Part shown: one piece after another, positions 18,001 to 26,148 of the stretch
Numbering within the stretch: the stretch's first letter is position 1
How the letters are laid out: each line of letters begins with the position of its first letter
Assembly: GCF_030316135.1 (NCBI RefSeq)
Contig: NZ_CP128185.1
Span: 2,170,001 to 2,234,000, forward strand
Reading direction: 5' to 3'
From: Aliiglaciecola sp. LCG003
GTDB taxonomy: Bacteria; Pseudomonadota; Gammaproteobacteria; Enterobacterales; Alteromonadaceae
DNA length: 64,000 nt
Position numbers and translations under genes: made by a program
The notes under the pieces: model-generated
Database searches by the model: none
Told to the model about the DNA's origin: nothing
Seen by the model: only the letters and a program-made list of their open reading frames with translations

Positions 18001-18229
18001 TAGTTGCGTCAATGACTATCAAGCGAAGGGGCCCAGCGATAGCGGTTTCACCTTGATTACTAATTTCTACTACAGATATGTATTGACGATTAACACGATC
18101 AAATGCTGGGAGGGTAGAACTAACAGTTACATTCTGTTCAACGTTTACCCATTTAGCCAACACAAATGACGGCATTAACAGTATTAGAAAATTCAAATAT
18201 AGCCAGGTGAGTCTGTTTGTTTTTTGCAT
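15059..18229 (-). CDS. Secreted multidomain GH10 endo-1,4-beta-xylanase
   Basis: A 1056-residue protein with a signal peptide (about 1-25). Next come an N-terminal beta domain (about 27-130), a carbohydrate-binding-like domain (about 135-315) and a proline-rich linker. The GH10 barrel covers about 330-647, with acid/base Glu440 in EVVNEFDN and nucleophile Glu579 in YVTELDID; the HHVLIWGNQQPAW and ITLWGYLPGHWR blocks are typical. A cadherin-like domain (about 650-750) follows, then two tandem copies of a roughly 145-residue module (about 757-905 and 912-1056) sharing EGWRGDYGT, NYIKEISATD and QTGAPNY, probably carbohydrate-binding. It cleaves xylan outside the cell. The upstream gene stops one base before this start, so the two are co-transcribed. 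Confidence 0.92.
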   Translation of the reverse strand: MQKTNRLTWLYLNFLILLMPSFVLAKWVNVEQNVTVSSTLPAFDRVNRQYISVVEISNQGETAIAGPLRLIVIDATIPLSNLTGITEQGLPYLEMSADTIQPDQSVSVQLNFELQRKRLSFTANLQQDNPNAGVYAQAEGGDASVLVMLGGAFNVIEGDPSYVTISETDTNAPSDDSRVIELNVTFPQAGSYEMYARVRVGPNGANDDSFYAPDALGANNGWVSVNSISGFIVPGEVGYEPGVNVVGGGSSATEVWKWMRLSDPIYTVPDNELLQTFRFGGREDGLDIDKFAFAPQGVLFTIEELENGLPGQVIPPPPPFVPEGPPMADGQDKFVGGVCCGRQRPNFEAYFNQVTPENAGKWGSAEPVRDSFNWTELDEAYNLAKNNGYLYKHHVLIWGNQQPAWITDLPVQEQLEEILEWMNAINQRYAAIDFIEVVNEFDNDPPDSENNGPGYIDALRLYQPATTTELISYFEQQGLSNADAILKAAEYDWIINSFQMARRIFPASTRLMINEYSVINTATRTDKMIELVDLLQQRNLIDDVGFQGHAFSTTGPNQAMQDNLDRLAAQTGLDLYVTELDIDGATDLIQLLDYQRIFPLFWEHPAVKGITLWGYLPGHWRENQGAILAQENGAEKPALVWLRGYVRGLLPQIINPGLLEVEPGTAVGTSVATLSSIAYDGNPHAPNEQISWSILGGSGDSLFAIDQYSGQITVTGSLNPALHNLYIQVKAGQYTSTLLNLQILVPGDELEPIVIEYNFYNDVEGWRGDYGTPSTVGYDGANLAVILIPDWSVSSQNYIKEISATDLTNATLEYQFNVTQAQVDGGLTVQAYVQTGAPNYSRIYAAVETPVAGTNTIVFNPVDNDASDLQIIERIAFQLNGVPTEGELDNVLLERVRITIPVTVPPSNIVEYDFVSSAEGWRGDYGTDATVGHDPDNEAAVMLPNGVSNGHNYIKEISATDFTNSTVQYTLSVSQQLADSGMTVQGYIQTGAPNYTRIYGGLETLSSGANVFTFSAQDNANGDIAIIERVCLQINGEFSGVDAQEVLLDNVTISFP

Positions 18230-18230
18230 T

Positions 18231-18956
18231 TTAAACTTTCCTTCTAGTGGCTAGTTGCTCAGCAGATTTTAGCGAAATTCGTTTTTTACGAGACAACAAT
18301 AATCCACATAAACTTAAGCAAAATAAGCTCAAGCTTTGCGGGGCAGAAACTTTAACCTCTTGGAGTGTGACGTTGTCTATATATAAAGACGATCCAGCAA
18401 AGTCGGTAAAACCATTGTTATCAGCACCAATGTTGAGTTGAAAATCAAGGTACCAACCACTCTGATTTAACAGCGAGGCAGCTAAATTGTAGGTAAGTTG
18501 ATAAGTGTTTTCACCATCGACATCTGCATCGAATAAGGTACCCAACTGTCCGTTCTCATCATATAAGTTACCTAGCCCATCATTCAGACCAATTACCAAA
18601 TAATCAGCAATAAAGCCTTGGTCTTGACTATTCATTTGACTGGTTACCATGATGTCAAAAGATAATATTAATTGGCTGCTAGCCATGGCCGTTAAATCGA
18701 GGCTTTGAAATAAAGTATTTGCAAAAAATACTTCCGTATCGAGATAATCTGCATTAATGACCGCTTGACAATTTGGTGCTATGCCCTCAATCACAAAATC
18801 ATTCGACATAGATACGTCTCCAAATCCGTCAGTATCTTTATTCCAGCCACTATAATCACAGCTAGAAAAATCACCATTGGTAATCATCGCTCCTTGAACG
18901 TTCAGAGTCGTAGTAATTAGTATGAAAGTCAGTAAAAAGCTTAGTTTGTTTATCAT
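18231..18956 (-). CDS. Secreted protein with PEP-CTERM-like (VSAP) sorting tail
   Basis: A 241-residue protein. A signal peptide (about 1-22) precedes a beta-rich body with NGDFSSCDYSGW near the start and SSLYIDNVTLQEV near the end, typical of galactose-binding-like folds. The tail is VSAPQSLSLF, then a hydrophobic helix and the basic RKKR. It resembles PEP-CTERM signals with VSAP in place of VPEP, so exosortase-type sorting is likely; no exosortase is in the window. About 14 residues follow the basic run, longer than usual. Being directly upstream of the xylanase in one operon suggests a surface carbohydrate-binding partner. Confidence 0.72.
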   Translation of the reverse strand: MINKLSFLLTFILITTTLNVQGAMITNGDFSSCDYSGWNKDTDGFGDVSMSNDFVIEGIAPNCQAVINADYLDTEVFFANTLFQSLDLTAMASSQLILSFDIMVTSQMNSQDQGFIADYLVIGLNDGLGNLYDENGQLGTLFDADVDGENTYQLTYNLAASLLNQSGWYLDFQLNIGADNNGFTDFAGSSLYIDNVTLQEVKVSAPQSLSLFCLSLCGLLLSRKKRISLKSAEQLATRRKV

Positions 18957-19644
18957 GTTATTCTCTGGTTAAGTTTAAAATAAATTATCGCCATCCAAAA
19001 ATGAAAAAACGTAAAGCTACAACTTTATCGTACTAAGATAAAAGCTCTCAGTGTTTACAGTTAAAGAAGACTAGCACAATGATTTAACATTTAAATAACA
19101 TGTGAGGTTGGATTGAAGTGTAACAATCCCAATTTAAACTCTTATAAAATAACCTCTTATCTTAATTCAAACGACGGCTAACTAATTGTTAAATAAGGTT
19201 AGTCATAAAATTGTCATAAATTTACAATTAACAAACTCCGTTGTTTACAATGTAAAAATACCAAACATAAAAACAAATAACGTAAGTTAATAACTTCATT
19301 TGGATAAGGATGATGGCGTAGCAGGAACATTTGAACAAGACTTCACACAGTTAAATACTAGTTGCTTAGCTATATTTCCTATTCAATAGGTTGATCATGA
19401 CAGCTTATGAGTGAGGGTGTGTTTTTACCCTATCTTCACAGGCTATTAGGAATAGATTGTTATCTTTGCGAAGTATTTAGCGGCGGCTTTTATATAGCCA
19501 ATGTTAAACATTATTCATGCTATTATCATTTATATGTAAAGTTATCTGTGGGGGTATATTATTATCTATCAAACCTCTTCATCTAGCATCTTGAGCCCTT
19601 GATCATGGCGGTGAACCTTTGGCCTTAAAAGGTAAATGGAATAA
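18957..19644. other. Long A+T-rich intergenic region upstream of the xylanase operon
   Basis: No credible gene in 688 bp. It holds palindromes that could be operators: TTTACA-A-TGTAAA (19244-19256), and AATTGT with ACAATT (19209-19214 and 19224-19229). TTTACAAT occurs twice, 23 bp apart. They lie about 250-300 bp upstream of the minus-strand operon. No promoter could be assigned. Confidence 0.5.
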
Positions 19645-19938
19645 ATGATAATAAAAACTATAACCTTACCAGCGAAAGAACCCATTAGCTGTTCGAACTG
19701 CCAAGCTTGTTGCTGTCGTTTAGAGGTCATGCTAATAACTGATACGGGTGTACCAGACTACTTTGTGGCGGAAGACAAATGGGGCTCTATGACCATGAAA
19801 CGTTTAGATGATGGTTGGTGTGCTGCGTTAGATAGAGATACCATGATGTGTACCATCTATCAAAATAGGCCGTTAATTTGTCGCGAGTTTGAAATGGGTG
19901 AGTATGAGTGTATTTCTGAACGTGAAGCTAATCTCTAA
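19645..19938 (+). CDS. YkgJ-type cysteine-cluster protein (metal-binding)
   Basis: A 97-residue protein carrying the N-terminal Cys cluster CSNCQACCC (from residue 16) and the second block MCTIYQNRPLICREFEMGEYEC. This is the layout of the zinc- or iron-chelating YkgJ/FliB-like family, whose cellular role is not settled. The conserved CxIYxxRPxxCR is present. It is 23 bp upstream of the next small gene and probably co-transcribed. Confidence 0.85.
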   Translation: MIIKTITLPAKEPISCSNCQACCCRLEVMLITDTGVPDYFVAEDKWGSMTMKRLDDGWCAALDRDTMMCTIYQNRPLICREFEMGEYECISEREANL

Positions 19939-19961
19939 TTTTTGTTCTAGCAGGTAGGAAA

Positions 19962-20246
19962 ATGAACGTCGATAAAGCCAAAAAATTAATAGCAAAACAA
20001 GTTAAAAAGGGCGTAAAGGGGTTTCCACAAGTGACGCTACGTTATTTTGGTAAATCAACTCAATGCGCCACTATTGCATCGATTGAGTACATTCAAGAAG
20101 AAGGGGGAGCCCCTCAGGAACAACGTTTCACTAGTAGCAAAGATGCAAGGGATGATGAGGTCATCCAGTCTGCTTTAGTAAAAATAATCCAACGTGCTGA
20201 TGCTCAAACTGTGATTGAAAACCCAGAAGTAGTTGTTATCGACTAG
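19962..20246 (+). CDS. Conserved hypothetical protein
   Basis: A 94-residue soluble protein, family not recognised. A Lys-rich N-terminus (DKAKKLIAKQVKKGVKG) precedes a predicted mixed alpha/beta body and an acidic C-terminus. No signal peptide or membrane segment. The start has a GTAGG ribosome site. Proximity to the Cys-cluster gene suggests one operon, but no function can be given. Confidence 0.65.
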   Translation: MNVDKAKKLIAKQVKKGVKGFPQVTLRYFGKSTQCATIASIEYIQEEGGAPQEQRFTSSKDARDDEVIQSALVKIIQRADAQTVIENPEVVVID

Positions 20247-20542
20247 TTGGCTCATAGCCTAGAGATGAAATCAAAAATCATCATAATAGTTGGCTTCGCC
20301 GAGCAACACTTCAGTCACCCTTCAACTTCCGCCTAACACTTAAGGCGAAGGTTCCAATTCAAACTGCTGGTTAATTTACCCAGCGCAACCTCATAAGAAG
20401 TAGCCAGCTTCCAAACATGGTCCTTTCTCAGGTTTATATCGTATTAAGTCAAAATCATTTCATCAATTACCTATCTTTCCTTAATTTAAAGGAATGGCTG
20501 ATTATTTTGTTTCAATAATAAACTTGGTTTAAGGATAAAAAA

Positions 20543-21172
20543 GTGAAATTTATAGTATCAATCTGTGCTTCAATATTCGTGGCGGGTTGCTCCGTTTTTG
20601 GACAAAGTGATGTTGAAACTGCCCCTTATACTCTCTTAAAATCCGACGATATAAATAATATCGAAATTCGCCAATATCAATCCATGATCTTAGTTTCTAC
20701 TAGTATGGCAGGCGGAAGTGACAACAGGGCGTTTAGAAAATTATTTAACTATATAGCCGGTAACAACCTGGGTAAAACAGAAATATCGATGACTGCTCCT
20801 GTTATTTTAGACAACCAAAACCAATGGACACAAGGCACTAAAATTTCCATGACGGCCCCTGTGTTTATAAATAGAGACTCAGGTAGTCCTGTGATGTCCT
20901 TTGTTATGCCTAAGAACTTCACTTTGGCCAACACACCCAAGCCGAAAGACCGAAGTGTAGAGGTGAGTGAAGTTACCGATTACAAAGTTGCCGCGATCCA
21001 ATTCAGTGGCACTCTTAGTGATTCCAAAGTGCAAGAACAGACTAAAATTCTAACAAAATGGATCGCTGATAATGGCTATACTGTCATCGGAAAAGCAGTG
21101 AAGGCCGCATACAACGGGCCTTTTACCTTGCCTATGCTGCGTCGAAACGAGGTGTTGATTGAGGTTAAATGA
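20543..21172 (+). CDS. SOUL-family haem-binding lipoprotein
   Basis: A 209-residue protein, GTG start with AAGGA 7 bp upstream. The signal peptide ends in lipobox VAGC (Cys16). The body matches the SOUL/HBP family: YTLLKSDDINNIEIRQYQ, NRAFRKLFNYIAGNN, the twice-occurring KISMTAPV block, and a C-terminal YNGPFTLPMLRRNEVLIEV. Family members bind haem or porphyrins; periplasmic lipoprotein versions are common in proteobacteria with no firm physiological role. Confidence 0.9.
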   Translation: MKFIVSICASIFVAGCSVFGQSDVETAPYTLLKSDDINNIEIRQYQSMILVSTSMAGGSDNRAFRKLFNYIAGNNLGKTEISMTAPVILDNQNQWTQGTKISMTAPVFINRDSGSPVMSFVMPKNFTLANTPKPKDRSVEVSEVTDYKVAAIQFSGTLSDSKVQEQTKILTKWIADNGYTVIGKAVKAAYNGPFTLPMLRRNEVLIEVK

Positions 21173-21203
21173 TTTTTGGGCTAATAAAAAACCATGAAGT
21201 TTA

Positions 21204-21773
21204 CTAATAGCTAGTATTGATATTCGTTAATCCCATCTGAGTAGAGATTAAATCTACTAAATAGATGATTTTAGCATTGGATAATTGCCGATAGTCAAAG
21301 TAGGGGCAGACTATTATTTTATGTGTCGTGTCTATGGCAAACTCATGGCTAAGCCAGCGTAATGTCATGGGCATTTCTAGCGTGGCGGCAAAGGTTCTAC
21401 CCATAACTATATGCATGCCATTATCAGGGAGGTGATATTGTTGATTAAATACTTCGCTATTGAAGATCAGCGCGGTATTACTGGATGATTGCAATAAGTC
21501 CATGTCTCTATAATGCTGCCAACTTGTAGCCGATGGACTGATGGGAAAGAATTCTCTGGGTAGCGCGTAAATCAACTTGGCATACACATTAAATACTTTA
21601 CGCCAGCCATTTCCACAGGATTGCCCCACAGCGAAAATTTCGCCTTGTTCTAAAGGCGCAATTGACGAATGAGACGCTGCAAAGTCAAAGTCAGGTCGAT
21701 TGCTAAGGTATAGGTTTAACTTGGCGTTGGGATCGCCCAACCCAATACAGGCACTTAATGATGTTTTGCTCAT
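21204..21773 (-). CDS. Conserved hypothetical protein downstream of puuD
   Basis: A 189-residue soluble protein without signal peptide or obvious membrane helix. The family was not recognised. Distinct segments include GLGDPNAKLNLYLSNRPDF near the start, SCGNGWRKVFNVYAKLIYAL, and TLRWLSHEFAIDTTHKIIVCPYFDYRQL. It is 83 bp downstream of puuD on the same strand, so it may be the last gene of the purine operon or independent. Confidence 0.65.
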   Translation of the reverse strand: MSKTSLSACIGLGDPNAKLNLYLSNRPDFDFAASHSSIAPLEQGEIFAVGQSCGNGWRKVFNVYAKLIYALPREFFPISPSATSWQHYRDMDLLQSSSNTALIFNSEVFNQQYHLPDNGMHIVMGRTFAATLEMPMTLRWLSHEFAIDTTHKIIVCPYFDYRQLSNAKIIYLVDLISTQMGLTNINTSY

Positions 21774-21856
21774 AACTTGTCCGAGCCTTTGGCAACATTT
21801 CCTGCATGCTTAAAATACTCTTTGCTAATCGGCCTAACTCTTTCAGATGCCATTAG

Positions 21857-23080
21857 TTAGGTGTCCTGCTCCAAGAACCAGTTCTTTATCAACTCACGCT
21901 CTTGCTCTGTCATCTGAGTTTTATTCAAAAAAGGCATGTCTCGGGTCACTACCACGCGCTGATAAATCAACGCAGCTTTGCCGCTAATGTCAGCCCATGA
22001 GTCGAATTTGAGACCTAGTGGAGCAACCACAAAAATGTCATCTGTTGGTGTGCTAGAGTGGCAATTTGCACAATGTAGCTGAATCAAGTTGTGCACAGTT
22101 TGTTGATCTGGTGCTAGTACTTGCGGCTCGACAACCCTAGCGCCAACGTTTTCAGCCGACGGTTTAAGACTGTCATCAATCAATGGAGTGGAAACCCAGA
22201 TAGCAATTAACAACATGCCAACTGCACCACTAATTAAAATGGAAGGCCTAACTTTTCCAATATGGCGAAGATTGAAAAAGTGTCTGATCCATGCAGCTAC
22301 GATACCAATTGCGATTAGTACCAACCAGTTTTGAGGGTGTTGATAAGTAACCGGATAGTGATTGCTGATCATGATGAATAGCAGGGGAAGGGTAAAATAG
22401 TTGTTATGAACTGATCTTAGCTTTGCCTGTGCCCCCCATTTAGGGTCAATAGCTAGCTTATTCTTGACAGCATCTACCATTAGCCGTTGTGAAGGCATTA
22501 TCTGCAAAAACACATTGCCAGCCATAATGGTGCCAATTAAAGCACCAATGTGAATATAAGCACCACGGCCGCTAAACCAGTGACTCGCAAAATAAGAGGC
22601 AAACGTGAGCATGCTCAGCAATAAAATGCCAAATAGAACAGGGTAGTGGGCTAGATGGCTTCGGCAGGCTAATTCATATATGACTAAACCACCAAAGATC
22701 AGGCCCAGTCCAAGGCCAATAGCCGTAGAAGGAGACAGTGGATTGACCTGAGGGTCAATTAAGTATGCAGAGGCACCAAAGTAATACACCAATACCAACA
22801 AACAAAAGCCACTAATCCAAGTTGTATAGGCTTCCCATTTGAACCAATGAAGTTTGTCAGGCATAGCTTCAGGGCCATATTGATACTTTGACACTTCATA
22901 AAAGCCGCCACCATGTACCGCCCATAGATCACCTTTAATGCCTTTATCTTGCTTCCATTGTGGTGGTTGCTTAAGGTTGTTATCTAACCAAATGAAGTAA
23001 AATGATGCGCCAATCCAAGCGACTCCAGCAATGACATGAAACCATCTTAAGAATAATGAAACCCAATCCAACCATGCCAT
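21857..23080 (-). CDS. puuD: Membrane urate oxidase (urate hydroxylase) PuuD with C-terminal cytochrome c
   Basis: A 407-residue protein with an eight-helix membrane domain (about 1-310: DWVSLFLRWFHVIAGVAWIGASFYFIWLDN, VHGGGFYEVSKY, WFKWEAYTTWISG) and a C-terminal c-type cytochrome domain with one CxxCH (CANCH, about residues 337-341). PuuD oxidises urate to 5-hydroxyisourate and passes electrons to the respiratory chain, replacing soluble uricase. AAGGG upstream of the ATG. The next enzyme (uraH) is in the same operon, and no soluble uricase gene is present. Confidence 0.95.
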   Translation of the reverse strand: MAWLDWVSLFLRWFHVIAGVAWIGASFYFIWLDNNLKQPPQWKQDKGIKGDLWAVHGGGFYEVSKYQYGPEAMPDKLHWFKWEAYTTWISGFCLLVLVYYFGASAYLIDPQVNPLSPSTAIGLGLGLIFGGLVIYELACRSHLAHYPVLFGILLLSMLTFASYFASHWFSGRGAYIHIGALIGTIMAGNVFLQIMPSQRLMVDAVKNKLAIDPKWGAQAKLRSVHNNYFTLPLLFIMISNHYPVTYQHPQNWLVLIAIGIVAAWIRHFFNLRHIGKVRPSILISGAVGMLLIAIWVSTPLIDDSLKPSAENVGARVVEPQVLAPDQQTVHNLIQLHCANCHSSTPTDDIFVVAPLGLKFDSWADISGKAALIYQRVVVTRDMPFLNKTQMTEQERELIKNWFLEQDT

Positions 23081-23146
23081 ATGTTTTCCCTTTATTATTA
23101 TTTTTATGTGTTAATAACTTCCGTAACCAGGCTTAACTATCCATGA

Positions 23147-24460
23147 TTACTTTTTATAAGCCTGTTCACCTGCCACATAAGTAGCACTCACGCAGCGTTC
23201 ATCTGCCAACATAGTTAGCGCAAATACAACATCCTGGGGGCTTTCAATCCCTTGGTCAGAAATATGTTGTTGGGTGCGTAGGTCTGTCAACACATTAAAT
23301 GCAGGATCAAGCACTACGAAATCTGCTTCACTACCAACATTTAAATTACCAATTTTGTGCTCTAAATCAAGTGCACTGGCTGCTCCTTGCGTCATCATAT
23401 AAAGACCCCGCAAAGGCGATAATCTGGTGCCTTGAAGTTGACACACTTTATAAGCCTCGCCTTGGGTGCGAAGCATATTGAAGGACGTACCCGCACCAAC
23501 ATCCGTTGCTAGAATTACATCCACTTGATATTTATCAGCTTGCTGGAGATCGAATAAACCACTGCCCAAAAATAAGTTTGAAGTGGGGCAAAATGCTGCA
23601 CTAGCTTGTTTATCGTGCATTAAATCCCATTCATGCTGATGCAAATGCAGGCAATGTCCGAACACCGCTCGCTTTCGAACCAATTGGTAATGGTCGTATA
23701 CATCTAAATAGTGCTTAAAATTTGGATATAGCTGTTTTACCCAATCAATTTCATGCTTGTTTTCAGATAGATGAGTTTGCACGAAAACGTCAGGGTATTG
23801 TTGAGCAAGCTCAGCCAAAGCGGCAAATTGTTCAGGGGTGCTGGTCGGCGCAAAACGAGGTGTTAACGCATATAATAGGCGATCCTTGCCATGCCAGTTA
23901 TCTATTAATGTTGCGCTGTCTTTTTGTGCCGATAGCGGAGTATCACGCAAAGGCTCAGGGCAGTTTCGATCCATACAAACTTTGCCAGCAATCAAACACA
24001 TGTTTCGCTGCTGTGCTGCGCTAAATAGTGCATCGGTGGCCTGTTTGTGTACAGTCGAATAAACCATGGCCGTGGTAGTACCGTTCGATAGCAGTTGATC
24101 CAAGAAGGTCTCGGCTATGAGGGCTGCATACTCTGGATGCTGGAATTTATCTTCAGTAGGGAAGGTGTAATTTTGCAACCACTCCAGTAACTGCTCACCG
24201 TAGCTGGCAATCATTTCAGTTTGCGGGAAATGTAGGTGACTATCGATTAATCCCGGAATTAACAATTTACCGGAGTAATCATGTAAATTTTCAATAACAT
24301 AATCTTGTTTAAGCTGTTGGAAATGGCCAATATCCTTCACTAAACCGTTATGCGTAACCAATAGACCGTCTTTAAAATAATTAAAGTTATCATCAGGTTG
24401 GCTTGTATTCTTAGGGAAATGAAGAATACTTGCTCGGTAAAACTGAAATTCAAACTGCAT
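23147..24460 (-). CDS. guaD: Guanine deaminase
   Basis: A 437-residue amidohydrolase converting guanine to xanthine. Metal ligands visible are HLH in LIDSHLHFPQTE, His in QTHLSENKHE, His in AVFGHCLHLH and Asp in ATDVGAGTSF. PQTEMIASYG and CMDRNCPE are signatures of this enzyme rather than of cytosine or chlorohydrolase relatives. Six bases after uraH within the xdh operon, feeding xanthine to XdhAB. Confidence 0.95.
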   Translation of the reverse strand: MQFEFQFYRASILHFPKNTSQPDDNFNYFKDGLLVTHNGLVKDIGHFQQLKQDYVIENLHDYSGKLLIPGLIDSHLHFPQTEMIASYGEQLLEWLQNYTFPTEDKFQHPEYAALIAETFLDQLLSNGTTTAMVYSTVHKQATDALFSAAQQRNMCLIAGKVCMDRNCPEPLRDTPLSAQKDSATLIDNWHGKDRLLYALTPRFAPTSTPEQFAALAELAQQYPDVFVQTHLSENKHEIDWVKQLYPNFKHYLDVYDHYQLVRKRAVFGHCLHLHQHEWDLMHDKQASAAFCPTSNLFLGSGLFDLQQADKYQVDVILATDVGAGTSFNMLRTQGEAYKVCQLQGTRLSPLRGLYMMTQGAASALDLEHKIGNLNVGSEADFVVLDPAFNVLTDLRTQQHISDQGIESPQDVVFALTMLADERCVSATYVAGEQAYKK

Positions 24461-24466
24461 TGTGAA

Positions 24467-24790
24467 TTAACTACCTCGGTAACTGCTGAAACCAAACGGA
24501 GATATCAACAAGGGCACATGGTAATGGCCGCCATCTTGAGTTACCTCAAAATGTATATCCACGAAAGGATAGAAACTATTGCCGTGCTTTTCGAGCAGGT
24601 AAGAGCCAGTGAAGAAACGCAATTGATAGACGCTAGCGGTAAGTTCAATATCGCCCCATGCACTGCATCTGCCATCTTCATCTGTCATAGTGATGAAGTT
24701 ATTACCTACTGCATCGGTTAGTTCTATTTGCATGCCAGCGGCTGGTTTACCTAATGTTGTGTCGAGTACGTGACTAGAAAGACTTATCAT
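24467..24790 (-). CDS. uraH: 5-hydroxyisourate hydrolase (transthyretin-like)
   Basis: A 107-residue protein of normal length. SSHVLDTTLGKPA at the N-terminus supplies the catalytic His, and the C-terminal tetrapeptide YRGS is the family signature. It hydrolyses 5-hydroxyisourate, the PuuD product, to OHCU. No signal peptide. Six bases from uraD and six from guaD, so tightly packed in the operon. Confidence 0.96.
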   Translation of the reverse strand: MISLSSHVLDTTLGKPAAGMQIELTDAVGNNFITMTDEDGRCSAWGDIELTASVYQLRFFTGSYLLEKHGNSFYPFVDIHFEVTQDGGHYHVPLLISPFGFSSYRGS

Positions 24791-24796
24791 AATAAT

Positions 24797-25303
24797 TTAA
24801 TCCGTAAGAAGATTTTGTAAACGTATCAGGCTGATCTTAATTTGCTGTTGGGCGGCGATTTCAATTTCCTGCTCTCGGCTATGATGAATTCGTTCCTGCA
24901 ATTGGGTCAACATCGCTTGAGCTGATAATCCGCTTGCGCAGATAATAAAAATGAATCCATTTTGTTTCAGGTATTGATGATTGAGCTGGTGTAATTGTTC
25001 TAACACCTGTTTATCTGCTAGCTCAGTACCCGCTTGCTCGCCTTGAGCTAAGTCTGAGGTATTGGCATACTTTTCACTTAGTGTCGCCATGTCACCAATC
25101 ATAGGGTGCGCTTCAAAAGCTTGTAAATAATCAGCTTCATCAAGACTTTGCCAAATTGCGAGAGCACGCGCCACCAGTTGATGACTAAATTGAATAGGGC
25201 GGGTTTTAGCAAGCTGTTCACACCAAGATTGAGCTGCGCAGCATTGACTAAGCATTTCAATGGCTTGAGCATGCTCAAGTGAATTAAATTGATTTAATCT
25301 CAT
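24797..25303 (-). CDS. uraD: OHCU decarboxylase
   Basis: A 168-residue, all-helical family. Catalytic His lies in EAHPMIGD; FIFIICASGLSAQAML and ELADKQVLEQLHQLNHQY match the substrate-pocket and dimer regions. It decarboxylates 2-oxo-4-hydroxy-4-carboxy-5-ureidoimidazoline to S-allantoin, completing the urate-to-allantoin branch. Overlaps xdhC by 4 bp. Confidence 0.95.
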   Translation of the reverse strand: MRLNQFNSLEHAQAIEMLSQCCAAQSWCEQLAKTRPIQFSHQLVARALAIWQSLDEADYLQAFEAHPMIGDMATLSEKYANTSDLAQGEQAGTELADKQVLEQLHQLNHQYLKQNGFIFIICASGLSAQAMLTQLQERIHHSREQEIEIAAQQQIKISLIRLQNLLTD

Positions 25304-26148
25304 AAAATTTTTGCGATCTCTTTAGTTTGTTGCCAGCGTATTTTTAAATCTTGCTGGCTGGATGAGGTCGTAGCATGTTGATCTATTAATTGAATTAATT
25401 GCGCTGCCACCGATACGGCCACTTCAATGGGCCGCTTGCCTGGAATCTCAGTCAGGCCCACCGGGCAAATAAATTTCGCTAGTTGTGCAGTATCATTTGA
25501 TTGTTGACGAAGACGGGAATTAAAGCGTTTAGCTTTGGTTTGTGAACCAATTACCCCCACATAACGACACTGCTGCTTTTGAAGAGCCGTTGTCGCTAAC
25601 TGATAATCAAGCTGATGATTATGGGTCATGATCAATACATAGTCGGCTGCAGCACTATCTTGTGAAAACTCAACTGCAGATTCAGTCACTCTAATCCTAA
25701 CATTTGATGAAACAGTCACGCCGTCAAACATTTCTTGGCGTTCATCGACCCAATCAATTTGAAGCGGCAGTTGGCTGATGATAGGGATCAATGCCTTAGC
25801 GACATGACCGGCACCAAATAATGTTAAACGTGATGCATGTTGTTGAATAAGTTCAAATAATACATGGGTCGCCCCCCCACAACATTGTGCCAGTTTGGCG
25901 GCCAATGGGTAGTATTCCATGTGCTGCAAGGGTTGCTGGTTGAGCAGGATTTCTCTGGCTTTGGCAATTGCCAAGTGTTCTAATTGGCCACCACCTATGG
26001 TATCAAAAATAGCATCCACGCAGACGACCATTTTTGTGCCTTCCGCCCTAGGAGTTGACCCAGCCGCCCCTAACAAGGTTAACAGTACATAAGCACGGCC
26101 TTGCTGCTGACAACTTTGAATCCCTTCGAACCAGTGATTGGCACTCAT
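25300..26148 (-). CDS. xdhC: Xanthine dehydrogenase accessory protein XdhC
   Basis: A 282-residue protein. N-terminal LTLLGAAGSTPRAEGTKMVV and IGGGQLEHLAI, the CCGG motif, and a C-terminal Rossmann domain (LFGAGHVAKALIPI, ADYVLIMTHNHQLDY, YVGVIGSQTK) define the family. XdhC binds molybdenum cofactor, helps its sulfuration and inserts it into XdhB. Overlaps xdhB by 4 bp and uraD by 4 bp. Confidence 0.95.
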   Translation of the reverse strand: MSANHWFEGIQSCQQQGRAYVLLTLLGAAGSTPRAEGTKMVVCVDAIFDTIGGGQLEHLAIAKAREILLNQQPLQHMEYYPLAAKLAQCCGGATHVLFELIQQHASRLTLFGAGHVAKALIPIISQLPLQIDWVDERQEMFDGVTVSSNVRIRVTESAVEFSQDSAAADYVLIMTHNHQLDYQLATTALQKQQCRYVGVIGSQTKAKRFNSRLRQQSNDTAQLAKFICPVGLTEIPGKRPIEVAVSVAAQLIQLIDQHATTSSSQQDLKIRWQQTKEIAKIL

